DNA of 64,000 bases. Origin: Sipunculus nudus. Lineage: Eukaryota > Annelida > Sipuncula > Golfingiida > Sipunculidae. The stretch lies in contig CM049306.1 of the NCBI GenBank assembly GCA_026874595.1, positions 109,017,142 to 109,081,141 on the forward strand, given 5' to 3'. Numbering within the stretch: position 1 is the first letter of the stretch; each line of letters opens with the position of its first letter. Positions 24,628-37,615 of the stretch are shown piece by piece. A program made the translations under genes and the position numbers. The notes under the pieces are model-generated. The model did no database searches. It had not been told where the DNA came from and saw nothing but the letters and a program-made list of their open reading frames with translations.

Positions 24628-25449
24628 AAATACAAAGTAGACAGGTCTGTCAACGACCAGTTATGACATTCATTAGTTAACAACTCTGCCAGGAAGGCAT
24701 TATTTTTAACGGCTGTGGATTTTCACCAGGACCTCCTGAGATATTAAATTAGAAGTTCCCAGGGAAATTTTTATTATTTGTGGTCAGTGGGTGACAGCTA
24801 TTTCATTCATCTGAGCTAACAATGTGATGTATTACTGTTAAAACCACATGTAGATTGGCCATGGGCAACAAATATCTTGGCTAAAATACCTGAAAATAAA
24901 ATAAAATTGCTGACATAGAAACATTTTCAGGACAACCTGTTACAAACTAATAAATAATCTATAGTGCAGGTAAGATACAAGTAACCTGCCTGGTGGCCAC
25001 AGCTAGGGGGGGGGGCTGCATACTGACCAGCTGGTGAACTTTGAGACTGTATTAGAGCTGTTGAAGTCCAAAGCCTGACTAATTATAAGAGGCTAAGAGT
25101 TGATTATTGTAAAAAATATGCACATCACATTCATATTTATGTGAACATAGATGAAGGATACCCATGTCATGTCTGTTTAACCCTTAACTGTTTACATTTA
25201 TTTTAGATTTCCAACTAATTCTGACACTATTTATATTTACACTAACAGCCATATCTTTTCAAGCTTTTTTTGTATCTTTATCAAATTTTCAACAGTTCCC
25301 ACTAAAAGGGTTTGCTGAAGATTATTGAAAATCATTGAAACTTAGAAATAATATGCAATATTTTTGTCCTGAAAGAATCTATACATATCATGGCATTCTA
25401 GTTGCCCATTTAGAGTGCTCTTTAGTGGCTTGTAAACAGTAAAGGGTTA
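24628..25449. other. non-coding spacer
   Basis: No exon or family member recognised apart from a short poly-G (25007-25016). Confidence 0.5.
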
Positions 25450-26095
25450 AACAAGGGACCCATGGGTCACGGCGCTCAGCTGATCGTGATTGGACCATAA
25501 ATGTTTCTCCACTGTGATACTATATCTAGTCGATAAAGCTTATGAATATCATGGACATGTTGGGCTATTATAAAGGAATGTAATGTAATATGTGAGTAAA
25601 TGATAAATGAAATAACCTGACTGATGGATTAATAGAGTCATATATAGTGGTTTATTTTTTATTTATTAAAGAGGTGTAGAAAATTGTGATATATTTGAGC
25701 AAATATGAATGCAATGACAGCAGTAATAAGCAGTAGTAGAATGATGATAAGGCTATTTGTTGAAAGATCTAAAGTGTATGGTAGTCTGCAAGCTTTCAAT
25801 TTGACAGATATGATGTTATGATTAACTATGCTGATGAAGTGATTTATGAATTTGTGACTGTATGACACAATATCTCTTTAGTCTTGACAAGGTACATTAT
25901 TGTGATGCCCACTATGTCTACATATTACACAATATTGACATAATTTCTGGTATGTACATAGGTACCTATGGACGAATAGTTATACAAAATATTAGAGTAT
26001 GAATATATCTGATTCATCTTGTTCTTGCTTACTGAGGCTGACTTTGGGATGGGGTTCGGAGAAGGGAAAAGTGAGGGCAGCACGAAGGTGGATGT
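25450..26095 (+). mobile_element. 5' part of GGAC-tailed family, subtype A (copy 2)
   Basis: Starts AACAAGGGACCCATGGGTCA; GACCCATGGGTC here is a perfect 12-nt palindrome (25457-25468), followed by GCTCAGCTG at 25474. Aligns with 17483-18120. Its right part may be the segment ending at 30974, with the family 2 element (27137-29416) inserted between. Confidence 0.7.
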
Positions 26096-26467
26096 AGAAA
26101 TATTCTATTGTAATGTTTTTCATTTATATAAGAATATGAAAAGCTAAGAGGAAAGGGGCCCTCCTACTTGGTTATAGTAAAGTTCTAAATATATGATTGC
26201 AAACTAATACTCTGACAAGACTGTCATGAAGAAAAACAGTAAAAGTTTTGAGATACTGTAATGTATGAAAATTTACAGATGGAAAATTTACAGATGGACA
26301 GGCAAGTGGACAGAATGGTCTAATACCTTTATTTCACTTTCAAGGGAATAATGCATTTAAGTTTATATATAAGCCTATTTTTTTTTAAGCATATCCACTT
26401 TTTCCATTAAGAAGTTTTTATCTGAATCATTTTTTTTATTTACAGGTTTTATAAATTTTAAATGAAA

Positions 26468-26600
26468 AAACCTGAAAATATAAGTTAAAATATTAGAATT
26501 GTTGCAAAAGTTGCAATCATTATATATACAGAGTAAAAAACTGAAACTATAAGTTAAAATATTAGAATTGTTGCAAAAGTTGCAATCATCATATATCAAG
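26468..26600. repeat. 69-bp direct duplication
   Basis: TAAGTTAAAATATTAGAATT followed by GTTGCAAAAGTTGCAATCAT occurs at 26481 and 26550. Confidence 0.9.
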
Positions 26601-27136
26601 AGTGTAGCTAATATTGGGTCATATTATGCATACACATATATTTTATTATTTTTAAATCATAAATGTTTAAACTGAATTTAAAAGAAAATAATGCCACAAC
26701 ATGGCATCTACAAGAATATTCCTTGAATCACTATTAAAAAGTTTTGCACATTGGAGTTTTCAGTACCTGCTTAATTTTATTCACCAAAATAAAATAAAAG
26801 ATTCAGTAAATTTGATAAAATAAAACATCTTTTCAAATAAAGTATACACACTGTTGGTTGAATGAGAAACAAACAATATCATTGTGCTAATTACTATCCA
26901 AGTTTTAATTAATTACTGAAATTAATAGTCAATTTCACACCTGGTGAAGTTTTTACTCCTCTGAAGTAAGGAATTACTTATCTCATGAACATCCACACTT
27001 TCATAGCAATACACCACTTTGTGGACACAATTAAATGTACACTTTAATCATTGTAACCCTGGTGGTACAATACAAAATCTAAAATGTAGCATAGCCTAGA
27101 ATAAGAATGAATCACATATAGAAAACTAGAATACGG
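26601..27136. other. AT-rich non-coding spacer
   Basis: Nothing recognisable; no exon-like frame. Confidence 0.5.
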
Positions 27137-29416
27137 GTAGTCGACAAGCGACTACGTGTATCCGCCAAAATCAGAGAAGGACGGGTGAAGTAAGGCATGG
27201 ATTGAGTGGCAAGGGGATATAGAGTTACATGTGTTAAATATTAGAATGGATCTCTGCCACATAAACATGATTGTAGGTGGCGCCACCTGTTATTTGAAAC
27301 TATCCAAGATATATACACAAGCAAAATTTGATGTGGAAAAGTCAAACCACTGTAGAGATATGAGTGATTTTATCCCACAGCAGACAAACAGATGGACGCT
27401 GTGCAAAAATGGCTGCAGGTTGCGCCACCATTTTTGTGTATGTTTTAAAGCTATCCAAGGGCTTCATTTGTGTAAAAAAAATTTCCTGATTGGTTGAATG
27501 AGTCCGGAGATATAAGCATGGATGTCTACAGCATGAATGTGAATGTAGGTGGCACCACCTGTCATAAAATCAAGAAAGCTATGTGGGATGTATAAGCATG
27601 CTGAATTTCAGGTAATTTGGTCAAACCACTGCAAGTATATAGGTGATTTTAACCAAAGGCAGACAGACAGATGGACGCTGTGTAAAAATGGCTGCAGGTG
27701 ACGCCACCATTTTAGTGAATGTTATAAAGCTATCCAAGGGCTACATTTGTGTAAATTTTTTTTCCTGATTGGTCAAACGGTTCCCGAGATATGAGCTTGG
27801 ATGTCTGCAGCGTTAACGTGAATGTAGGTGGCGCCACCTGTCATAAAATCAAGAAAGCTATCTAGGATGTATACGCATGCCAAATTTTAGGTGAATTAGT
27901 CAAACCACTGCAGAGATATGAGTGATTTTAACCCCAGGCAGATGAACAGATGGACACTGTGCAAACATGGTTGCAGGTGGCGCTGCCTTTTGTTGTGTAT
28001 GTTATAAAGCTATCCTAGGGCTACATTTGTGTAAAATTTTTTTCCGGATCGGTCAACCGGTTCCCGAGATATATGGGTTTATGTGTGGAGCGTTAACGTG
28101 AATGTAGGTGGCGCCACCTGTCATAAAATCGAGAAAGCTATCTAGGATGTATACGCATGCCGATTTTTAGGTGAATTAGTCAAACCACTGCAGAGATATG
28201 AGTGATTTTAACCCCAGGCAGATGAACAGATGGACACTGTGCAAACATGGTTGCAGGTGGCGCTGCCTTTTGTTATGTATGTTATAAAGCTATCCTAGGG
28301 CTACATTTGTGTAAAATTTTTTTCCGGATCGGTCAACCGGTTCCCGAGATATATGGGTTTATGTGTGGAGCGTTAACGTGAATGTAGGTGGCGCCACCTG
28401 TCATAAAATCGAGAAAGCTATCTAGGATGTATACGCATGCCGATTTTTAGGTGAATTAGTCAAACCACTGCAGAGATATGAGTGATTTTATCCCCAGGCA
28501 GATGAACAAATGGACACTGTGCAAACATGGTTGCAGGTGGCACCACCTTTTGTTGTGTATGTTATAAAGCATTCCCAGGGCTACATTTGTGTAAAAAAAT
28601 TTTTCGGATCGGTCAAACGGTTCCCGAGATATAAGGGTTTATGTGTGTAGCGTTAACGTGAATGTAGGTGGCGCCACCTGTCATAAAATCGAGAAAGCTA
28701 TCTAGGATGTATACACATGCCGAATTTTAGGTGAATTAGTCAAACCACTGCAGAGATATGAGTGATTTTAACCCCAGGCAGATGAACAGATGGACACTGT
28801 GCAAACATGGTTGCAGGTGGCGCCACCTTTTGTTGTGTATGTTATAAAGCTATCCCAGGGCTACATTTGTGTAAAATTTTTTTCCGGATCGGTCAAACGG
28901 TTCCCGTGATATATGGGTTTATGTGTGGAGCGTTAACGTGAATGTAGGTGGCGCCACCTGTCATAAAATCGAGAAAGCTATCTAGGATGTATACGCATGC
29001 CGAATTTTAGGTGAATTAGTCAAACCACTGCAGAGATATGAGTGATTTTAACCCCAGGCAGATGAACAGATGGACACTGCAAAAATGGTTGCAGGTGGCG
29101 CCACCTTTTGTTGTGTATGTTATAAAGCTATCCCAGGGCTACATTTGTGTAAAATTTTTTTCCGGATCGGTCAAATGGTTCCCGAGATATATGGGTTTAT
29201 GTGTGGAAACAGACGCACAAACGGACGCTGGGCAGAAACGAAAGGTCAGAGGTCAAGGTCACTTGGTTAGGCACCAGTTCACATGTGACCTGATAATTTG
29301 TGTAAGTTTAGGAAAAATCTGTCCATTAGTCTCAGAGGAGTTCTCCGGAAACGAACGCGGCGGCGGAACCCGGTCAAAAACATAGTATCCGCAAAACTTC
29401 GTTTTGGCGGATACAA
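27137..29416 (+). mobile_element. hairpin-ended non-autonomous element, family 2, with seven core repeats
   Basis: The left end has hairpin GTAGTCG-ACAAG-CGACTAC (27137-27155), two bases, then GTATCCGCCAAAA (27158-27170). The inverse TTTTGGCGGATAC is at 29402-29414. The right end is a terminal hairpin: GTATCCGCAAAAC (29385-29397), loop TTC, then the arm with one bulged base. GCGGCGGCGG lies at 29357-29366. The layout is the same as in family 1 at 11932-13480, down to the two-base gap after the 5' hairpin and the word ATAGTATCC before the 3' hairpin, although the bodies differ. Small frames at 27231-27497 and 29038-29385 are inside the cores and have no transposase features. Confidence 0.78.
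27250..29215. repeat. 280-bp dimeric core repeat, about seven copies
   Basis: GAATGTAGGTGGC(G/A)CCACCT starts at 27541, 27820, 28100, 28380, 28660 and 28940, with a diverged copy at about 27269. Each unit holds GGTGGCGCCACC (or a variant) twice, and the two halves of about 140 bp are themselves related (AAAGCTATC ... GTCAAAC ... GAGATAT in both). Neighbouring units differ at only a few positions, so expansion was recent. Confidence 0.95.
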
Positions 29417-29589
29417 TAATAACATTCATCTAGTTTATGCACCATCTGGGGGGGGGGGGGGGGGGGGGAGTGCAGAGCAGAGGGGAAGCCTGCTGGTAGT
29501 GGCCAAGCTGACCCAAGGCAAGCTGCCTGGGGTGGGTTACATAATGCAAGTGAAGGCTGTACTACTAGGTGGGCTAGATGAAAACAACA
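29417..29589. other. poly-G tract and short spacer
   Basis: A run of about 19-20 G at 29450-29469, then GC-richer spacer sequence up to the C2 fragment. Confidence 0.7.
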
Positions 29590-30974
29590 CTTGACATGGT
29601 GTATGAAAACATGAATAAAAGCTATTCTTTCCAATCAATTTCTTTGAAATTTCAGATTTTAAAAGATTAAATCCTTATGTATATATGCTGTGAAAATTAA
29701 ATCAACAGTGCCAAAGTTGGACAAAATTTAAGGTATTGATTTTTTATTTATGCTAATAACTTGAAAAATTTGCAAAATTCAAATCTAATTTTGGGTAAAC
29801 AATTGAATCTTGATTAAATAAAGTTATATTCCTGAAAAAAAGTCTCTAGGTTCAGCAATTCTCATGTGAGTAAATATATTTCCTGATTTTTTAACAAATT
29901 GCATTATGTTTTGGCCCATAACTTCAAAATAATACCCAATACTAACCTAATTTTTGGTATGTTCATAGAAAATGTATAAAAGAATGTGAATCCTAAATAC
30001 GATCAAAAACAGATCAGTGATTTTGATATTAGGCAGCCCTGAAGTGTAACAATGGCTTTTTTTATGGAAAACAGAGTTTTTTTTCCTTAATATCTCGAAG
30101 TCCTGAACAAAGTCCTAATGACCCAATTTTCGGTATGGTAGGAGATTTTGGGGACATCTAAAATTATGTCAACAGCCTGGGGAGCATAGAGATGTGCACT
30201 GAATGACCTACAGTCATCAAAGTGGACTGCTTGACAATGTAAGGGAATACAACAAGAGCCTCCAAAAAAATTCAATAACTAGCCTAATTTTGCAGCTTTT
30301 ATTTTCAAATTTCAGATTTTAACAGATTAAATCCTTATGTATACATGGTGTGAAAATTAAATCCACAGTACTTACAGGAAAAAAACGTGCCATGGCCAAA
30401 TTTGGGCAAAATTTAAGGTACCAATTTTACATTTTTGCCAATATTTAAAAAAATTTAACAAATTTTGATCTAATTTTTGGTATACAATTAAATTTTGATT
30501 AATATAAGTTGTATTACTGGAAAAAAGTCCCTACCTTTAACACTTTTGGTCTTAAGTGACCAAATATCTTCCTGATTTTTTTACAAAGTCCATTATGTTT
30601 GGGCCCATAACTTTTTTAAATTATATAATACTGACTTAATATCTGGCATGTACATAGGAACTATATAGAGGAATATTTATGGTTAATATGAAGAAAACCA
30701 GATGAGTGGTTTTGATTTTAGGCAGTCCTGAAGTGTGAAAATAGATTTTTAATAAAAAATTGAGGTTTTTCCTTAATATCTCAGGGGAACGAAGTCCTAT
30801 TGACCCAATTTTTGGCATCTAACTGTATGCCGAAATTCAGATTCGTAGGTCCAACGGTGTCGAAACGTGCCAGTCTTACGGACGGACATCCAGACGGACG
30901 GACGGACGGCACGACAGACGGACGGACGACGGACCATGACTATAGCTCAGATGACTTATAGTCAGCTGAGCTAA
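29590..30974 (+). mobile_element. 5'-truncated GGAC-tailed element (C2)
   Basis: Two core units (GTGCCAAAGTTGG near 29709, CGTGCCATGGCC near 30387, about 680 bp apart), a (GGAC)n-type tract at 30878-30930, and the 3' hairpin AGCTCAG...CTGAGCT ending at 30974. The first unit has lost the CATGGT part of the CCATGGTCA word. Confidence 0.75.
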
Positions 30975-31983
30975 AATTTGAAGAATTAATAACTACCATA
31001 GGGTTTGTCAAGGTGATATTGGCAAGGATGATCTGGTTGTTTCTGTAAATCTTTCTTGGAAAAGAGTTAAATGGAACAATGTCTAGTGCTGATACCTGGT
31101 GGTGGGATATGATACATTTTGGAGATGATCAATAAGTTGTGAGAAGTCATTATTTTCAAAACTCAAACAGGGAATCATATGTGGCTTTGAGAACATCAGC
31201 TTACTTACTCCAGGGTTCGTGTTGGCCCAATGTCTATTGACTGATCATTTGTGAAAGCTTGAGGTATTTTAAGCCTGACAGGTAAATGAACAACATTTTC
31301 ATGTCCAGTGGTCAGGTGAAGTGAAAAACACATTCACTTGCCCAAAACCAACTCAAGTTCATCAGGCATCTGTGGGTCAAGTCTTGAAATGAAAAAAATG
31401 ACAAATGAAAAAGTTCTATTTCTTATGTTTTGATTGAATTTGTAAACTCAAATGCCTCATACAAAAGCCATGAATAGTGATAAAAGGCTTTGTTAAGACT
31501 AATGTTTGGATATAAATAATCTTTGTGATAACTTCTAAAATTATTAAGTTCAATTGTTAGAACTGTGTGCAAATGGACAAAATTTAAGTTCTAAAGTTTA
31601 GATGAACATTTATTCTTGTTAACAGCACTTGCATCAGATAACTGACTATGTATTCTACTTCTGCAAACATTGACTCTGTCTGTTCATCCATCTATTTGAT
31701 TGTTTATTTCTAAATATGCTTTTTTTCTATCTGTCATTCCACATGATGCATTCACATATTACTGAAGGATTTCCTTGATATATTGTGGAGCCATGACAAT
31801 GAAACAATAAGCTGGTTGTACATGAAACAGCCACTTATTCTGCTAGCTGGAATGGAAATTTCTACCAACTAGAAATGACCTCTTGCACACAGAATAAAAC
31901 ACAATGTGTGACTGTGTATGAATTAGAGAAATATATGAGTACACTCAAGAAGCTGGTGACCATTATTTGGGGGTGTGTGAATG
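30975..31983. other. non-coding sequence, no feature supported
   Basis: Ordinary AT-rich sequence with no exon-like frame and no recognised repeat. Confidence 0.5.
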
Positions 31984-34285
31984 AACCAGGGTGCCAGGTA
32001 GACATAGTCAGGGTAGATCAGTGTTTCAGGTGAGGATGAACCCAGGGTGCCAGGTAGACAGAGTCAGGGTAAATCAGTGTTTCAGGTGAGGATGAACCCA
32101 AGGTGCCAGGTAGACAGAGTCAAGGTAGATCAGTGTTTCAGGTGAGGATGAACCCAGGGTGCCAGGTAGATAGAGTCAGGGTAAATCAGTGTTTCAGGTG
32201 AGGATGAACCCAAGGTGCCAGGTAGACAGAGTCAAGGTAGATCAGTGTTTCAGGTGAGGATGAACCCAGGGTGCCAGGTAGACAGAGTCAGGATAGATCA
32301 GTGATCCAGGTGAGGATGAACCCAGGGTGCCAGGTAGACCGAGTCAGGATAGATCAGTGTTTCAGGTGAGGATGAACCCAGGGTGCCAGGTAGACCGAGT
32401 AAGGACAGATCAGTGTTTCAGGTGAGGATGAAACCAGGGTGCCAGGTAGACAGAGTCAGGATAGATCAGTGTTTCAGGTGAGGATGAACCCAGGGTGCCA
32501 GGTAGACAGAGTCAGGGTAGATCAGTGTTTCAGGTGAGGATGAACCCAGGGTGCCAGGTAGACAGAGTCAGGGTAGATCAGTGTTTCAGGTGAAGATGAA
32601 CCCAGGGTGCCAGGTAGACAGAGTCAGGGTAGATCAGTGTTTCAGGTGAGGATGAAACCAGGGTCCCAGGTAGACCGAGTCAGGACAGATCAGTGTTTCA
32701 GGTGAGGATGAAACCCAGGGTGCCAGGTAGACAGAGTCAGGATAGATCAGAGTTTTTCAGGTACAGATGAACCCAGGGTGCCAGGTAGACAGAGTCAGGA
32801 TAGATCAGTGTTTCAATTATAGATCAACCCGGGGTGCCAGGTAGAAAATGTCAGGATAAATCAGTGTTTCAGGTGAGGATGAACCAAGGGTGCCAGGTAG
32901 ACAGAGTCAGGGTAAATCAGTGTTTCAGGTGAGGATGAACCCAGGGTGCCAGGTAGACAGAGTCAGGGTAGATCAGTGTTTCAGGTGAGGACGAACCCAG
33001 GGTGCCAGGTAGACAGAGTCAGGGTAAATCAGTGTTTCAGGTGAGGATGAACCCAGGGTGCCAGGTAGACAGAGTCAGGGTAGATCAGTGTTTCAGGTGA
33101 GGACGAACCCAGGGTGCCAGGTAGACAGAGTCAAGGTAGATCAGTGTTTCAGGTGAGGATGAACCCAGGGTGCCAGGTAGATAGAGTCAGGGTAAATCAG
33201 TGTTTCAGGTGAGGATGAACCCAAGGTGCCAGGTAGACAGAGTCAAGGTAGATCAGTGTTTTAGGTGAGGATGAACCCAGGGTGCCAGGTAGACAAGAGT
33301 CAGGATAGATCAGTGATCCAGGTGAGGATGAACCCAGGGTGCCAGGTAGACCGAGTCAGGATAGATCAGTGTTTCAGGTGAGGATGAACCCAGGGTGCCA
33401 GGTAGACCGAGTAAGGACAGATCAGTGTTTCAGGTGAGGATGAACCCAGGGTGCCAGGTAGACAGAGTCAGGGTAGATCAGTGTTTCAGGTGAAGATGAA
33501 CCCAGGGTGCCAGGTAGACAGAGTCAGGGTAGATCAGTGTTTCAGGTGAGGATGAAACCAGGGTCCCAGGTAGACCGAGTCAGGACAGATCAGTGTTTCA
33601 GGTGAGGATGAAACCCAGGGTGCCAGGTAGACAGAGTCAGGATAGATCAGAGTTTTTCAGGTACAGATGAACCCAGGGTGCCAGGTAGACAGAGTCAGGA
33701 TAGATCAGTGTTTCAATTATAGATCAACCCAGGGTGCCAGGTAGAAAATGTCAGGATAAATCAGTGTTTCAGGTGAGGATGAACCCAGGGTGCCAGGTAG
33801 ACAGAGTCAGGGTAAATCAGTGTTTCAGGTGAGGATGAACCCAGGGTGCCAGGTAGACAGAGTCAGGGTAGATCAGTGTTTCAGGTGAGGACGAACCCAG
33901 GGTGCCAGGTAGACAGAGTCAGGGTAAATCAGTGTTTCAGGTGAGGATGAACCCAGGGTGCCAGGTAGACAGAGTCAGGGTAGATCAGTGTTTCAGGTGA
34001 GGACGAACCCAGGGTGCCAGGTAGACAGAGTCAGGATTGATCAGTGTTTCAGGTACAGATGAACCCAGGGTGCCAGGTAGACCGAGTCAGGATAGATCAG
34101 TGTTTCAGGTACAGATGAACCCAGGGTGCCAGGTAGACAGAATCAGGATAGATCAGTGTTTCAGGTGAGGATGAACCCAGGGTGCCAGGTAGACAAGAGT
34201 CAGAGTAGATCAGTGTTTCAGGTGAGGATGAACCCAGGGTGCCAGGTAGACAGAGTCTGGGTAGATCAGTGTTTCATGTGAGGAT
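31984..34285. repeat. 56-bp satellite array, about 41 copies, with higher-order structure
   Basis: Unit of the type GATGAACCCAGGGTGCCAGG, then TAGACAGAGTCAGGGTAGAT, then CAGTGTTTCAGGTGAG. Copies are mostly over 90% alike. A block of about 630 bp (32500-33130) recurs almost unchanged 900 bp later (33400-34030), including rare variants such as TCAGAGTTTTTCAGG and TTTCAATTATAGATC. A second block at 32107-32440 recurs at about +1010. No long open frame, because 56 is not a multiple of 3. Confidence 0.97.
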
Positions 34286-34939
34286 GCAGTCAGACTTTGA
34301 TCATTAACACCTGGACAACAAGTTGCAGTGATTGTAGGAGGAGTTTCTGCATCAGGTAAGACTAGGTCCAGGTTTGCCCCAACAGATTTGGTTTCATGCA
34401 GGATCAAAGAATACAATAAGTTATTACCAAAATACACGGATCAATAAGGTGTGACCATCATACTGTGTCCTGTTATTACACAGCCAAAGGAGCATCAGCT
34501 GAATAATTGATCCAGGCAGGGATCATGGTAGGTTTATTACTCCAGGATGGATATAAATACAACCCAAGAACATGTTTATGGCACAGTCCTTGTATCTAAA
34601 GGCAAACTATCACTGGTATGCTTATCTAACCTAGGATATAAAGAGGAGGATACAAGATTTCTTGGTTATTACATAAAGTTTCCTGCTTAACTTCTACAAT
34701 TTTACAAACAAGTACCCAATCTTAGAAAGAATAATAAATAAAGAAATTATTGCCTTGTCTTGGAAACATCAGGACCGTAAAACTGTGATAGTGGTTCCTT
34801 ACTAGTGTCTACAGTTAGATGAATAATGATAAGGCTGTCTGAGTAGAATATCTCTCTGTCTGTCCATCTGTCTGTCTGTCTCTCTGTCTATTTGACTAAT
34901 ATATCAACTCTACTAAGAAAGACATCAGGAGTTTTAATC
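34286..34939. other. non-coding spacer with a (TCTG)n tract
   Basis: TCTG/TCTC units at about 34852-34895. No exon recognised. Confidence 0.6.
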
Positions 34940-36334
34940 TACCGTAAAATCTCCACTTAAAACCGCACTTCCGATTAAAACCGCACCCAGACTTCGCCGA
35001 TAATCCAGGCGAGACATCGCGAGGGGTTCAAATACTAAGAACCCCCCTTTAAAACCGCACCAACTTTCGCTACGGAATGATTTGACAAAAGACACAATCA
35101 AGCTATCATCTAGAAATGAACACGCGTAGGTTGCGACTCGGCCATTCCTGTCCACTTTTAAATTCCTTGGGCATTTTATTTAAACACATCATCACACTTT
35201 TTTGCAGGGTCACTCAAGCATGAAGTTTGGGAAGACGCAAGGGCCGGTGAACCTCTGCCTGTTTATACAGATTTTATATTCCGTGCCGTATTCTTGTTTG
35301 CTACTGATTTGTCATTATATTTTGGAAAAAATATTCTGCTGATCTATTTCAAGTCACTGTATATTTTAATTCTAAAATTTTTGATGAAAATACCATTTTC
35401 TGGAATTACTCGGAAGATTCAAATCATTTTCATACCGGTTACTTCGGTATTATTATCGTCACATCGTACGTTGACATCGCTCCATGTCACAATTTGCTGG
35501 CGCGTTTGAAAACATCGCTGGTCAGCTTAACTAAATATAAAAGTAATTGAAGTTACCTTGTCGAGATACGCACGTATAGGAAACATGACGCTTGATAACG
35601 AGTGATTTTAAGGTAAAATTAAAGTGGCCAGTCGGGGAAATCAAGTTTTTTTTCCTGAAGAAAGTTTCCGTGTGGGGAGCCATTTTGTCAAGGCAGTGTT
35701 CACGCAAGGCACGCTGGGACGAAATAGGTGGCTGTTCTGTTTACCACCCACCGCGTACAGCCGTTCAAAATATTCTTAGCAGAATACCGGGGTTTTTCAG
35801 CACATGGCGGCACTCAAACTTGATTTTAAAACGATCGTCTGCCATTGTGTGACTCCTTACGATGTCAGCTTTTTCTTCATTTTACGTTTTAAACAAATAA
35901 TCATTGCTAAATAATGCCGCAAATGGGTTTAAAGTAGGCTTTTATTTCAATTTTGCTTGATCGTGCCCATTGAACTGGGCCGCTGTGTGTTACAGCAGGG
36001 TTGTTGTAAACGTATTATTTGGTGACAATTACCAAAATTTTATAACAAGCTATATATCACACGAAAACTAATCAGCAATATTTAATTTATAAATAACAAA
36101 TAATCGTAAATAATACATTTAGACGGCTCCCATGCATGCTAGACTGCTGCTAAGAACGGCCTTCGAAAGTTGCAATATTATCGCCCACTCGCCGGCCCCA
36201 AAACGATGTCTGTCAAGAAGATATTCAGGAAACCCTTCTAGTATAAACCGCACAGTGCTTTCAGGAAATCAACCTGATTTCAAGATTTTGAATTTCTTGA
36301 TTAAACCGCGGTTTTAAGTGGAGATTTTACGGTA
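34940..36334. mobile_element. TA-flanked non-autonomous DNA transposon with 27-bp perfect inverted ends
   Basis: TACCGTAAAATCTCCACTTA plus AAACCGC at 34940-34966 is matched exactly, inverted, at 36308-36334. The TA at each edge fits a Tc1/mariner/pogo-type target duplication. The inner words TTAAAACCGC recur near the left end (34957, 34974, 35049) and ATAAACCGC/TTAAACCGC near the right end (36243, 36300), in direct order, like repeated transposase-binding sites. The body is visibly richer in CpG than the flanks. Open frames at 35294-35509, 35592-35852 and 36132-36317 show no DDE motif. Pogo/Tigger-like MITE is the best guess. Confidence 0.82.
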
Positions 36335-37492
36335 TCACTTATTACCTATTTCTGACATAGTTTCTGCATTATTTTTCCTGTGATGTGATAGAAACTGCAG
36401 CAATAAGCAGTTGACTGGTTAGTGTTTAATTACATTATATAAATGCAAGCACCTGCTTTTTTCAAGATCTAAATCTACTGTATGTTGTATTTTATACTGC
36501 CAATAAACGAGAAACTAAACAACTCAAGGTTTTTAAACTATTAAATAATCAATCTACATTTCATCTTTTTACAATGTTAATATTGTTCAGTACTACTTAT
36601 TGTTAAAACCTGTAACATGTACTACAGATCTGCACTTTCTCTTCAATCAGCGAAAGTAAACTATCTTTTTTACTATTTAATTCTGAACTGATGATAAAAT
36701 AAATTATCTAGAGCTGTTTGTAAACCTGTTACAACAGCACCATTCCCTTGGGTAATTCACTTGTACTTCATGGTAACATTGCCAGCCCTCATTGAATTCA
36801 ACATGACAGTAAATGTTATTTCAAGCTAATCAAATATCAAGTATTCACTACTATAAATAATTCAACCATGCAATATCAACTGTAATGTATTATGAAAAGG
36901 GTTATATCATATTCAGGAAGTATATATTTGATAATTAAGAGTCTGGGTACTGCTTCCAGCCTAAGTAATGCCTTAATTAAGCAATATGCTTGGGACTTGC
37001 GTAGCAGAAATTCCTGTCTCCCCTTACACCTGTTCTCCTGAATTATTACTCCTTCAGGGCCTGTGACCTGTATGTGCTACTAGACCTGATGTAAAACCAA
37101 GACTGACTGACTGTACTAGATCTGCAGAGAGCTGTGAAAATATCCAGCTCTCAGGTATTTCATCATCATTCATAAACAATGTCATGTTCTTCACATATAT
37201 ATGCACTCATGGCTCCAGGATAGAATTTACCGTTTCAGGAATGTTCATATTTATCAAGTGGGTTGATAATTTCCCACTGGAAAAATTCTTTTTAGTTATT
37301 TTAAACAAAACTGAAAATATTGCATTGATAAACAGTGATTTCCACTATAAGGAAAAAACTGAAATTTTGAATTTTACAAAAACAATACATGACAGTATAT
37401 CTGTAAATAGGAATCTGAACAAAAACTTTAACCACAAGCTCTGAAAAAAAAAATCCAATGAACAGGTTAGTCCCTGATATTTGAATAATTAT
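36335..37492. other. non-coding sequence, no feature supported
   Basis: AT-rich, no recognised repeat. The frame at 37184-37444 is Phe/Ile/Lys-rich and has no homolog I can name. Confidence 0.5.
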
Positions 37493-37615
37493 TACAGTCG
37501 AGCCCGCTTATTGTCATGTCGATGGTGCATGCATAAATTAGGATAATAACCAGGATGTGACATTATGAGGGCTTCAACATCAAGTGTTAGAAGTGTTAGA
37601 TCTCAAATGATATTA

